A DNA stretch of 15,744 bases from Lentisphaeria bacterium UBA7640 (GTDB taxonomy: Bacteria; Verrucomicrobiota; Lentisphaeria; Victivallales; Victivallaceae), in the NCBI GenBank assembly GCA_002483765.1, contig DLIO01000007.1, forward strand, positions 1-15,744, read 5' to 3'. This document shows, in pieces, positions 6,971 through 15,300 of the stretch; positions within the stretch are counted from its first letter, which is position 1, and the number at the start of each line of letters is the position of its first letter. The notes beneath the pieces are model-generated. The model did no database searches and was not told the origin of the DNA. It saw only the letters and a program-made list of their open reading frames with translations. The position numbers and the translations under genes are program-made.

Positions 6971-8401
6971 ATGAGTGAAGTTATTGTTGTTGTAATGGCA
7001 CTACTGTTGCTGATTGGAATTATTAATTTAGTTCTACTTTTACGAAAAAAACCCAGCGACAATAGTGCAACTCTGGTTGAATTGAAGTTCCAGTTGGAGG
7101 CGATGCAAAATGGTTTAATAAAGTTAGAGCAAAGCATTAGAATGGAGTTGGCTGGCAACCGCGAAGAGCTCGGGCGTAATTTTAAAGAAAACCGCACCGA
7201 ACTGGGCGCCTCTTCTCAATTACTGTCAGAAAACATGGCGAAAAAACTTGACGGCTTCGCTAACCAATTACAGAGTTTGGTTAGTTCAAATGGCGAAAAA
7301 TTCACAATTCTGAACAATACTGTAGTCGAACAACTAAATAGTTTTAAGGCTAAAATGGAACAAACTCAGCAGTTAAGCCGTGAAGAACTGGTAAAGATGC
7401 AGACTGTGCTCAATACCATTACTGATACGCGACTTAATGCGATTCGTGATACAATTGATCTCAAGCTGAAAAGCATGCAGGAAGAAAATGGTCTGCGCTT
7501 GGAAGAGATGCGCAAAACGGTTGATGAAAAGTTACAGGAATCGGTGGAAAAACGCTTTACCGAGTCTTTCAAAAATATCAGTGAACGCCTTGATCAGGTT
7601 CACAAAGGGCTCGGCGAAATGCAAACACTCGCCACCGGCGTTGGCGATCTTAAAAAAGTTTTGACTAACGTTAAAACGCGTGGTGTTTTGGGCGAAATAC
7701 AGTTGGCGGCAATCTTGGAACAATGTTTAGCTCCCGATCAATATGTGGTTAATGCGGCAGTTAAAGAGGGTAGTGGCGAACGCGTTGAGTTTGCCATAAA
7801 AATGCCCGGACGTGGCGGTATTGATGACCCCGCAGTGTTGTTGCCGATTGATTCTAAGTTCCCAGTTGAGGATTACCGTCGTTTGGTAGAAGTTTATGAT
7901 AACGGCACGCCGGAAGAGATCAAAGTGGTTTTACGCGCATTTGAAAGCACTGTGAAAAAATCTGCCAATGATATTCACAACAAATATATCAATCCTCCAA
8001 TAACTACCGACTTCGCGTTGATGTTCGTACCCACGGAAGGACTTTACGCTGAAATTCTGCGTTGTCCGGGACTGTTCGAACACCTACAGCATAAACTCAA
8101 GATCGCTATAGTCGGGCCGTCCAATCTTCTAGCGTTTTTAAACAGCTTACAGATGGGGTTCCGGACTTTGGCCATTGAAAAGCGTTCCGGCGAAGTGTGG
8201 TCATTACTGAGCGCTGTAAAGACAGAATTTGGTCGTTTTGGCGATATCCTTGATAAAACGCGCAACAAACTTGAATCAGCGGTTAAGGATATAGACAGTG
8301 CCGGTGTGCGCTCCCGTTCGATTGAACGGAAGCTGCGCGATATTCAAGAGTTACCGGCTTCTGAGGCAACAGCTTTGCTCGAGGAGCAAAAGCTTATTTA
8401 G
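6971..8401 (+). CDS. rmuC: RmuC family protein (DNA recombination-associated)
   Basis: This 476-residue protein has one N-terminal transmembrane helix (about 3-24), a long predicted coiled coil (about 35-215) and the RmuC domain (about 225-460). Family hallmarks include GVLGEIQLAAILEQCL (238-253), LPIDSKFPVEDYRRL (291-305), FVPTEGLYAEIL (352-363) and VGPSNLLAFLNSL (381-393). RmuC is reported to limit recombination at inverted repeats and resembles PD-(D/E)xK nucleases; its mechanism is unsettled. The ATG at 6971 has GGGAG 10 nt upstream. A TTG at 6962 is too close to that site to be the start. The final 3' sequence is partly duplicated at 11344-11402. Confidence 0.93.
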   Translation: MSEVIVVVMALLLLIGIINLVLLLRKKPSDNSATLVELKFQLEAMQNGLIKLEQSIRMELAGNREELGRNFKENRTELGASSQLLSENMAKKLDGFANQLQSLVSSNGEKFTILNNTVVEQLNSFKAKMEQTQQLSREELVKMQTVLNTITDTRLNAIRDTIDLKLKSMQEENGLRLEEMRKTVDEKLQESVEKRFTESFKNISERLDQVHKGLGEMQTLATGVGDLKKVLTNVKTRGVLGEIQLAAILEQCLAPDQYVVNAAVKEGSGERVEFAIKMPGRGGIDDPAVLLPIDSKFPVEDYRRLVEVYDNGTPEEIKVVLRAFESTVKKSANDIHNKYINPPITTDFALMFVPTEGLYAEILRCPGLFEHLQHKLKIAIVGPSNLLAFLNSLQMGFRTLAIEKRSGEVWSLLSAVKTEFGRFGDILDKTRNKLESAVKDIDSAGVRSRSIERKLRDIQELPASEATALLEEQKLI

Positions 8402-8466
8402 GAGTTTAAGCTAACTTTTTTGCGCCGGAATATACTGCATTCGGGGTTAAAACCGTGGCCGCGTGA
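8238..8466 (+). repeat. Direct repeat, left copy (rmuC 3' end plus PPOX 3' end)
   Basis: Matches 11344-11466 in the same orientation. Bases 8238-8275 align without gaps to 11344-11381 with four mismatches. Bases 8276-8380 are missing from the other copy. Bases 8381-8466 align to 11382-11466 with one single-base gap and a few mismatches. The left copy contains the functional end of rmuC. Confidence 0.85.
8406..8465 (-). pseudogene. Orphan C-terminal fragment of the PPOX-like gene (last 19 codons plus stop)
   Basis: On the minus strand this segment still encodes the same last 19 residues as the intact PPOX-like gene at 11406-11783, ending GAKKLA and a TAA stop. The match stops abruptly at 8466, where CACGAAA-type repeat sequence begins. 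Bases 8431-8466 are identical to 11431-11466. Two other differences within the coding part are synonymous. It sits immediately after rmuC, in convergent orientation, and marks the left copy of the split junction. Confidence 0.8.
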
Positions 8467-8660
8467 AAAAGGGAAATCTAACCACAAAGAACTCAAAGAA
8501 GGCACAAAGGATGAATTGGGGCGCTGGGAATGGGAGTCTAACTACGAAAAACACGAAAGTCACGAAAAAGGAAAGGAGAAAAAAGGAAGAGTGTTCTTAA
8601 CCACGGAAGGCACTGAAACCACGGAAAAAAGTCTCACGCGAAGACGCGAAGGTAGCATAG
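8467..8660 (+). repeat. Cluster of CACAAAG / CACGAAA / CCACGGA low-complexity repeats
   Basis: Three degenerate short-period repeat blocks occur in succession: CACAAAGAACTCAAAGAAGG-like at 8479-8510, ACGAAAAACACGAAAGTCAC-like at 8538-8570, and CCACGGAAGGCACTGAAACC-like at 8597-8630. The middle block closely matches 15602-15637. Open reading frames crossing the cluster translate to Lys/Glu/His-rich low-complexity sequence and are not credible genes. Confidence 0.7.
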
Positions 8661-8887
8661 GCATTCCTGCCTGTGTTTCTCACAAACAACATTATCTCAA
8701 AATCCTACATTTTCGCCGAATTATGGAGCGCGGACCTAAACCATGTCGAATGGCTGTGGCGTTCGCTCCCGAATTTCGCAAACAACAAATCTTCGCTTTC
8801 ATTCCATTGTCTGTCATCTGTTCGGAGCCATACATATTTCCTCGTCTCTTTTTCTTTGTATATCAGGAAGTCATTACTTGCTTGTTT

Positions 8888-8920
8888 AACTTTGCGCGCG
8901 CATTATGCGCGCGCAAAGTT
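8888..8920. repeat. Perfect CG-rich palindrome, copy 1
   Basis: Two 16-nt arms, left arm AACTTTGCGCGCGCAT, flank a single central T and are exact reverse complements. A near-identical element lies at 12286-12318. The core GCGCGCGCAT-N-ATGCGCGCGC is shared. As RNA it would form a very stable hairpin, and as DNA it is a dyad-symmetric site. It lies between convergent rmuC and the glycosyltransferase gene and could stop transcription from either side, but there is no T-run. Confidence 0.75.
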
Positions 8921-9114
8921 GATTGGAGAGTTACAACGATAAAACCAGCAAAGTTATTAGTTTTTTTTGGGAAAAATAGTAACGGAAACATTCAAAAGCA
9001 AATAACACTAGTTTTCAAAAAGATAACAATCACAAAAACATGGATGGCTCCGCCTTTCGACCGGCTGACTCAAATAGCTTGGAATGGCTCTGTTGTTTCG
9101 ATTGTGGACAGACC

Positions 9115-9174
9115 ACGCTATAACCGCTATAACTTACAGCCCCCGCTATAAAAAGAACCCTATAAACGCTGTAA
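9115..9174. repeat. Degenerate CGCTATAA repeats
   Basis: Variants of CGCTATAA occur about five times in 60 bases: ACGCTATAA, CCGCTATAA, CCGCTATAAA, CCCTATAAA and CGCTGTAA, spaced irregularly. They lie downstream of the minus-strand glycosyltransferase gene stop. No function is evident. Confidence 0.4.
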
Positions 9175-9199
9175 TTTTAGAAAACTTTAGTTTTAAAAG

Positions 9200-11188
9200 T
9201 TACTGAATAAGACGAAACACAAATAACTTTCCGTCATCTATCAACTTTTCGAAATATTCTGGATGGGCTTTTGTCCAGCGAAGCTCCTGATCTTTATTTG
9301 TTATAAAATCGTGATGACTATCCAAGCCTATGACGAGATAATCTATATTTTGTTTCTTAAGGCGTTTGTACCACTCAGTAAAAGGAACAGGGTTATCTCT
9401 GATTTCCGCATATGAGTCAAACATATGCGGATGAGTCGAATTCTTTTTATTAATCGGAACATATATTACTTTATTACCTGGCATATCGGCCATAAGCATA
9501 AAATTTAACCATGTCCCGATTACGGCTATTTTAATTGGTTTGTCCTTGCTGATATAATCATTCCATATAATTTCTGCACACTTACCTCCGGAATGACCAG
9601 CAAAAATATAATTAAACATATTCCTTGAACTGATTCGTATTTGGAACAAATATGGTAGGGCTATTATAAAGAGAACAATTAAAACGACACAGCAATAACG
9701 GAATATTTTATCTGACCAAAAGGTAAGAAATAATGTTAAAATTGCTATAAATATCCACATTTTAATAATCTTTGAGTGGTGAACGGTATATGACAAAAGA
9801 ATACACAATCCAATTACTGCTGCAATGTAGATCACATAGGTGAAAGATTTTCGATTAGGGATTATCACATTTGATAATGGAATAAATAAAAGAGCCGAAA
9901 GCATCAGGAGCGGAGCTATTTGTCGGGCTTGTGCCATTGCCGGATAATAGTAAAGCTGTATTACTAAAAGCATTATGACAGTTAGGGCAAGAAACAGGAA
10001 TACCATTTGTTTTTTGAGGAATTTACGATGTAAGCTAAACAAGGCAATAACTGCGAAGGGTGAAATTACATAAAAAATACCTGTTGTTATGTTCATGTCC
10101 CAGACATTAGAATTGACAAACATGCTCCAGGTATTTTGGCTGAAACCTGCTGCCTGGCGACTAAAGTCAAGCCCTGCTGAAAATATTGGAATACCTGCAA
10201 TATTTATTTTTACCGGATAGAACGGATTGCTTGTTCTGATAAAATTTGCAATGTAACACGGGGCCGCTGCGATAAATGCCGAACCGGCAAGGAATAAGGA
10301 ATATTTCCATAGTTTTTTTCTGAAACAAATGAATACCAGCAAGAACATAAAGGTCAATATAGGGGTTAATAATAGTCCAGAGTATTTTATCGCTGCAGAA
10401 CACCCCAGCATTGCTCCGGCCATGATTGCAAATTTTATGTTGTTGCGTAATGCTCCTATAATCATTATAGCAAAAGCGGCAAGCAGGAACGAGCCGTTAA
10501 GAGTATCCGTATAGCCTAACATGGAAATTTCTGATATAATACTGGAAGATATCATGAGACTGACCGCAATAAGCCCGTCAAGCCTCCTGAAGCCGAAAGC
10601 TTTTGCTACTGTTAAAATAGCGCAACATGCCATGATGCAGGAAAACAATTGCAGAAAGATCGCGAATGATGTGTCTCCAAACGGGAGCATAAGCCAACCA
10701 TATAACAACTCTCCGTAAATGGGGAAATATTCATGAGGTAGTCCGGCAAGTGAAATTGGAAAAATTCGCCCTTCTGTAAGCCACATTGTCGGATAGTAGA
10801 AATGGTATAAATAAGTATCCGTGCCACTATGCATCATTGATACCCAGTAAAAACGAATAAGAAAAGTTGCAACAATCAAAGCTGTAAACAGTCGTTCTGT
10901 AGAAGTGAAAGGTTTTGACTTTACTGGATTTTTGTGATTTCTAAAAAAACAGAGAGAAGCGCCGATAACCGAATTCATTATTCCGCATGTTAAATAATTG
11001 AGATGCCCTAAAGTTCCCGGAATACCGAAAGAGACTATTGCTTCAATAAAAAAGATTGAAAATGTGAGCAAAAAAAGTTCTGAATAACCTCCCCTATTTA
11101 AATATCGCGCAAAATAATACGCTCCTACTGCGGGTAGAAGATTCATTAATAAAAAAGCAAAAATTAATGAAATATAATATAATGTCAT
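9200..11188 (-). CDS. Polytopic membrane protein, GT-C (GT39-like) glycosyltransferase candidate
   Basis: This 662-residue protein has about 12-13 hydrophobic segments filling residues 1-520 and a soluble C-terminal part of about 140 residues. After the early helices, HSGTDTYLYHFYYP (120-133) with Asp124, followed by PHEYFPIYGELLYGW (151-165), resembles the first periplasmic loop of GT-C enzymes. These enzymes move sugars from lipid-phosphate donors to lipids, glycans or proteins. The C-terminal segment contains YLVIGLDSHHDF and ends LFVFRLIQ, a pattern common in this group. The sugar and acceptor are unknown. GGAGGA precedes the ATG. Base composition is low (sampled stretches 28-48% G+C) and unlike the flanking genes. 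It lies inside the block bounded by the duplicated rmuC/PPOX junction, suggesting acquisition. Confidence 0.75.
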   Translation of the reverse strand: MTLYYISLIFAFLLMNLLPAVGAYYFARYLNRGGYSELFLLTFSIFFIEAIVSFGIPGTLGHLNYLTCGIMNSVIGASLCFFRNHKNPVKSKPFTSTERLFTALIVATFLIRFYWVSMMHSGTDTYLYHFYYPTMWLTEGRIFPISLAGLPHEYFPIYGELLYGWLMLPFGDTSFAIFLQLFSCIMACCAILTVAKAFGFRRLDGLIAVSLMISSSIISEISMLGYTDTLNGSFLLAAFAIMIIGALRNNIKFAIMAGAMLGCSAAIKYSGLLLTPILTFMFLLVFICFRKKLWKYSLFLAGSAFIAAAPCYIANFIRTSNPFYPVKINIAGIPIFSAGLDFSRQAAGFSQNTWSMFVNSNVWDMNITTGIFYVISPFAVIALFSLHRKFLKKQMVFLFLALTVIMLLVIQLYYYPAMAQARQIAPLLMLSALLFIPLSNVIIPNRKSFTYVIYIAAVIGLCILLSYTVHHSKIIKMWIFIAILTLFLTFWSDKIFRYCCVVLIVLFIIALPYLFQIRISSRNMFNYIFAGHSGGKCAEIIWNDYISKDKPIKIAVIGTWLNFMLMADMPGNKVIYVPINKKNSTHPHMFDSYAEIRDNPVPFTEWYKRLKKQNIDYLVIGLDSHHDFITNKDQELRWTKAHPEYFEKLIDDGKLFVFRLIQ

Positions 11189-11334
11189 TTATAAATCCTC
11201 CAATGGATGTTGTGCAAATTACAAATATGATTGCGTGGTCTGCTAATCTCATTTTCCTGCTTATTTAAATAAAATGAGGCGTAATATATTGAAATAAGAT
11301 ATTTAATCTCTCCAGCCTCTTTTTTCCGCGACAT
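11185..11334 (-). CDS. Possible 49-residue ORF overlapping the glycosyltransferase start
   Basis: An ATG at 11332-11334 opens a 49-codon frame whose TGA overlaps the glycosyltransferase ATG (ATGA). The product begins MSRKKEAGEIKYLISIYYAS, is basic and ends HWRIYK. It has no recognised domain. The ribosome site is weak (AAGAAAA). The overlap could be chance, because the ATGA arises from the fixed second codon of the downstream gene. The left end abuts the rmuC remnant, so the frame could itself be part of the inserted block. Confidence 0.2.
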   Translation of the reverse strand: MSRKKEAGEIKYLISIYYASFYLNKQENEISRPRNHICNLHNIHWRIYK

Positions 11335-11343
11335 AGTATTTTC

Positions 11344-11402
11344 TTGGTGATATTCTTGATAAAACGCGTATCAAACTTGAAGAGGAGCAAAAGCTTATTT
11401 AA
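11344..11402 (+). pseudogene. rmuC 3'-end remnant with in-frame 105-bp internal deletion
   Basis: The plus strand reads GDILDKTRIKLE joined directly to EEQKLI and a TAA stop. This equals the end of RmuC with 35 codons (8276-8380 in the intact gene) removed in frame. Four bases differ over the 38-bp part upstream of the deletion; three are synonymous and one changes Asn to Ile. No rmuC sequence is recognisable upstream of 11344. It is the right-hand copy of the rmuC end, facing the intact PPOX-like gene. Confidence 0.8.
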
Positions 11403-11466
11403 AACTTAAGCTAACTTTTTTGCTCCAGAATATACTGCATTCGGGGTTAAAACCGTGGCCGCGTGA
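11344..11466 (+). repeat. Direct repeat, right copy (deleted rmuC end plus PPOX 3' end)
   Basis: This is the counterpart of 8238-8466. It contains the functional end of the PPOX-like gene but only a broken rmuC end, the mirror of the left copy. Homology ends at 11466 because the left copy turns into repeat sequence there. Confidence 0.85.
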
Positions 11467-11783
11467 CCTGGATGTTTTTCTGGATTCCAGCACTTCATGA
11501 AATCAAACATAGAACCGTCGCGATGATATTCGAGCGTTCCTTTGACCTGATACGCTTTGTTGTCTTCAGTGATAAATAACACGGTTCCAACTGAGCCGTT
11601 GAGAATGTTCGCTTTGGTTTTGTCAAAATAGTTATCGGCAATAACGATTTTGCCATCCTCATACATATCGGCGCAAGTGGCATAAATACTGTTTGGTACG
11701 CCAGCCGAATCGACAGTGGTTAAGACAACAATTTTGTTACGCTTTTTCCAAGCGGCGATCACTTCATCTGGTAGTAATTTCAT
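11406..11783 (-). CDS. Pyridoxamine 5'-phosphate oxidase-like (PPOX) FMN-binding split-barrel protein
   Basis: This 125-residue single-domain protein has the split-barrel pattern of the PPOX superfamily: WKKRNKIVVLTTVDSAGVPN (12-31), KIVIADNYFDKTKANIL (45-61) and YQVKGTLEYH (78-87). Members bind FMN or related cofactors and reduce or sequester various small molecules; the substrate here is unknown. It is far shorter than true PdxH and lacks its C-terminal substrate-binding segment, so it should not be called PdxH. AAGGA precedes the ATG. The gene starts 44 bp after the CGGC-domain gene and is probably co-transcribed. Its last 19 codons are duplicated at 8406-8465. Confidence 0.8.
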   Translation of the reverse strand: MKLLPDEVIAAWKKRNKIVVLTTVDSAGVPNSIYATCADMYEDGKIVIADNYFDKTKANILNGSVGTVLFITEDNKAYQVKGTLEYHRDGSMFDFMKCWNPEKHPGHAATVLTPNAVYSGAKKLA

Positions 11784-11827
11784 TACAAATTCCTTGGTTT
11801 AATTATGGTTGCTAAATATTTTAAAAC

Positions 11828-12160
11828 TTAATGGGTATATTCAATAATTTCAATATCTGGTCCGACGGTTTCGATTATGGCATCACGCATGTTGACATAA
11901 TGAGGACATGGAAAACCGATCGGATTGCCTTTTGAAATACATGACGCAAATGCGATAGCTTCGGCGCCACGTTTAACCATCATTTCGGCTCTGGAAACTG
12001 CTCTTTTTCCTGGACATCCACCGCAACTGATAAAACCGACGATCTCGACTGGACCGGTTTTTTCAAATGCTAATTTCCCCTGCGCTGCAACTTTGAAGTC
12101 AGTTGTTCCTGGGCACATATCCTCGGTCTGCTGACAACGAATTATCCCTACTTTTTTCAT
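11828..12160 (-). CDS. CGGC domain-containing protein
   Basis: This 110-residue cytoplasmic protein is named for its CGGC motif, Cys46-Gly-Gly-Cys49 in FISCGGCPGK. Further cysteines are Cys9, Cys16, Cys74 and Cys85 (PCPHY), a pattern suited to metal or iron-sulphur binding. The family is small, common in anaerobes, and of unknown function. It has an excellent ribosome site, AGGAGG, 8 nt before the ATG, and a perfect TATAAT upstream. It is the first gene of a two-gene unit with the PPOX-like gene, so a shared redox role is a fair guess. Confidence 0.85.
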   Translation of the reverse strand: MKKVGIIRCQQTEDMCPGTTDFKVAAQGKLAFEKTGPVEIVGFISCGGCPGKRAVSRAEMMVKRGAEAIAFASCISKGNPIGFPCPHYVNMRDAIIETVGPDIEIIEYTH

Positions 12161-12193
12161 CTTGCAATTCCTCCTGTAAGAAAATAAACTTTG

Positions 12194-12222
12194 ATTATAG
12201 TTTACACTCTTTCAGAAAAACT
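12194..12222 (-). promoter_or_regulatory. Probable promoter of the CGGC-PPOX unit
   Basis: On the minus strand a perfect TATAAT (12194-12199) lies about 35 bp upstream of the CGGC start codon. The best -35 at 17-bp spacing is a poor AGTTTT (12217-12222). No dyad is seen over it. Confidence 0.4.
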
Positions 12223-12285
12223 GCAATATGTTTGGCGAATTGGCAGCCGATTTTTTTGATAGTATGTGTTGTAACTGTTAACTTG

Positions 12286-12318
12286 TAATTTGCGCGCGCA
12301 TAATGCGCGCGCGAATTA
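12286..12318. repeat. CG-rich palindrome, copy 2
   Basis: Two 16-nt arms (left arm TAATTTGCGCGCGCAT) flank a central A, with a single mismatch at 12291/12313. It shares the core of the element at 8888-8920 and lies in the opposite orientation judged by the central base. It sits just past the stop of the SNF2 gene and upstream of the CGGC promoter, so it could act as a transcription stop or as an insulator. A T-run is lacking. Confidence 0.75.
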
Positions 12319-12334
12319 GAGACTATGAGTTGCG

Positions 12335-15300
12335 TTAACTAAACAACAGACGATAATCGTCAATAGTTAGTTTGTCGCCGAAAGCTTGCGGTTCCTCAAT
12401 CAGCTGATCAAAAACAATTTGCTTGCGTGCTTGCATCTCTAGGATTTTTTCTTCAATCGAATCTTTGACCACCAATTTTATCGATTCGACTGAACGGGTT
12501 TGGCCGATGCGGTGAGTTCGGTCGGTTGCTTGCGCTTCAACCGCAGGATTCCACCATGGATCGTAAATTATCACAGTGTCGGCGGAGGTTAAATTAAGAC
12601 CAGTTCCGCCAGCTTTAAGGCTGAGCAGAAACAGTGGAATTTCTGGCGAATTATTGAAGTTGTCAACGCATTCCTGGCGGTTTCTAGTTGAGCCGTCGAG
12701 GTATTCGTAACTAATTTTTTCTTCATCAAGCCAGCGGCGGATTATCGCGAGCAGTGAGGTGAATTGACTGAATAACAACATCTTGTGACCGCTATCGATA
12801 TTTTGTAGCACCAACTCCTTCAACAACTCCAATTTAGCGGATGGTTGTACTACCCCGTCAGGCAATAATTCTGGAGCGCAACAAATTTGGCGAAGGCGCA
12901 ATAAAATCGTTAAAATTTCCATTGAGCCGCGTTTGTCGCCAGGAAGAATATTTTTGATCTTTTCGCGCCCGCTTTGGTAATATTGTTCGTAAAGTTCGCG
13001 TTGAGCGCTTTCCATTTCGCAAAACAACGTGCGTTCATGTTTTGGTGGTAGTTCAGCGCAAACCAAAGCTTTGGTGCGGCGTTTTATAAACGGCGCGATG
13101 CGCGCAGTTAAGTCGTTTCTTAATTCTTTGTCGGTACTGATGTTGGCGTAATATTTACGGAATGCATTAAACGGGCCAAGTAATTTTGGATTGAGAAAAT
13201 CGAAAATACTCCAAAGGTCTTCGATTGAGTTTTCGAGCGGCGTACCGGTCAGCACTAAACGATGTTCAGCTCGAATCTCTTTACAACTTTTGGCGTTTAT
13301 GGTGGCATGGTTTTTGATATGCTGAGCTTCATCCAAGATCAGATAGCTGAATTGTATTTTTTTTATCGTCGGCGCATCACGGCGCGCGACAGCGTATGAA
13401 ATAATCATCAAATCATAATTTTCGCTGTTATCCCAATAGCGCTGCCGGTCAACTTCGGTTAGACTGATGGTTCGGAATGACGGAATGAATTTGAGTGCTT
13501 CGCGACGCCAATTTTCGACTAAACTAGCGGGGCAAACCACTAACGCCGGAGCTTTCATGGCGTCTTTACGCGAGACCAGTAATGCCAGCGCCTGAATGGT
13601 TTTCCCGAGTCCCATTTCGTCAGCAAGAATGACGTTGAATCCGTGGTCTGTTAGCATGCGCATCCAGCGAATGCCGTCAGCCTGATAATCGCGCAAAGTG
13701 CCTTTGAAGAGTTCTGGGTCGGTAAATACTGCATCATTAGAATCAAAATTTCCTGATAATATCTTACTGGTTTTGTCTAAATAAAATTCGGGCGGCGTCG
13801 CGCCGGGAATATCGCGCCCGATCTGTGACCAATAATGCACTGCGCAGTATGGAACATCGACGCGGAAATCGTGGTCTGAGACGTTTCTGACCACACTCGT
13901 TGCGGCTTTGAAAAACTTAAACATCTGATGATTTAAGTGAACGATTTTATTTGGAGCAGGGTAGAGATAACGACAGTGATTTTTGACTGCTTTGGCAATG
14001 CTGTGCCAATGGATTTTAACCCCGCCCGCGGTGATTGCGTATTCGAGCGGATAAACCTCCGGCTGCGGCGGTAAGCAACGGCAATTAATCGCCACGCTGG
14101 GAACCCCTGAGCCGCCGTGACAAACTGCCGCCAGCGTTCCACCCAACAATAGATCGCGTTTTTCACGTTGCCATATCGGAATCACAATATCTAGGAAAAT
14201 ACCGGCAGCCTCAGTGTCTTCAAGATAAAAACCGCCGCTACGTCGTTCAAAACCGAAACGGATCAACTCCTGAACTACCGATTTTTCCATTCGGTGGTCA
14301 CGACGCCAAAAATGTCCGTCTGAAGCAGCTAAACGCCCTTCATCTTCTTCGAAAATTCTGCCATTGTAAGCAAATTTCAATTCCAGTCGAAAACTACGAT
14401 CAGCCTCAAAACCGCCATTTAAACAGATGGTACATGGTTTGTGATCCGGCATGGTCGCTTGGTCGCGAATTAATTTAACTGGCATTTGTGAGGCTGCTTG
14501 AATTGCCGCGGCGCTGTCGTGAACATCAAAAATCTGTGCGCCAGCTCCGAAAAAATTCCGCAACCAACCTACGTCCATCGTCGCCGGTATCCACCAATAT
14601 TCGCCTTTGATTCCAACCCAAACTCCGGAACGACCAGTGATCACTTTGGTGGCCTGAAGTGGGAGCAGCGCTTCATCAAGAACTATTGACGGGATCAGAT
14701 GAATTTTTTTGCTCAAACGCTTCAGCAACACTGCCGCCGAAGCCGTTTCGCCATGAATAATGATTTTCTTGCCGTCATTGGTAAAACGTTCATAGTTAAT
14801 TAAGCAGTGAAAAAACTCCGAAGTTTGTTCGGAATTTAAGAGTAGACGAGAACTTTCAGGTTCAGCATTGACTGCGAGAAAGCGGATAATTTGGCGATCT
14901 TGGAGTGAAAAATGGGTTAATTTCAGTGAGACCGAAAGACTTTTGCTGAAATAGAGTTGGCGTAGATTGTTGACATTGCCGATATATTCTTTCTTGGAAT
15001 ATTTCAGTTTGACTGATAAAATGGCATTTTCCCATTTGCTTGGAACATGCGGAAAAGCGGAATTGACGCTGATATGGACTTCTGCTTGCGGTATTTCGGC
15101 AGCACGCTCTGCAAGCTCCGCAAAACTCTCAAATTTTAATGCTCCAAAACTTCCTGGGTCGTCGATCTCCTCAACAGCGCTATTCGCGTGATCAGACGAG
15201 CGTCCGAAATACATAATTAGTGCGACTGCATGAGCACACAAACCTTTAATCGAGTCGTTACAACCGCATTTTTTGCGCGCGGGCTCTCCAGGCAATACTT

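Larger units (their letters stand above)
8661..9199. other. Gene-free spacer between the repeat cluster and the glycosyltransferase gene
   Basis: I see no supported gene on either strand. The stretch contains a 15-base motif (8721-8735, TTATGGAGCGCGGAC) whose exact reverse complement occurs at 15696-15710. It also contains a perfect palindrome (8888-8920) and a degenerate CGCTATAA array (9115-9174). A long plus-strand reading frame covers 8420-9151, but it begins in the duplicated junction, crosses repeats, lacks a ribosome site and shows no domain. Confidence 0.6.

Noticed and set aside
6525..7197. Minus-strand open frames opposite the HAD and rmuC genes
   Set aside because: They are shadows of strongly coding plus-strand genes with complete family motifs.
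8479..8630. Possible CRISPR array in the repeat cluster
   Set aside because: Units are short, degenerate and of varying period, with no constant-length unique spacers and no cas genes nearby.
8420..9151. A 243-codon plus-strand open frame after rmuC
   Set aside because: It starts inside the duplicated PPOX fragment, crosses three low-complexity repeats and the CG-rich palindrome, has no ribosome site, and its translation shows no domain.
11406..11783. PPOX-like gene as true pdxH
   Set aside because: At 125 residues it is far shorter than PdxH and lacks the C-terminal substrate-binding region.
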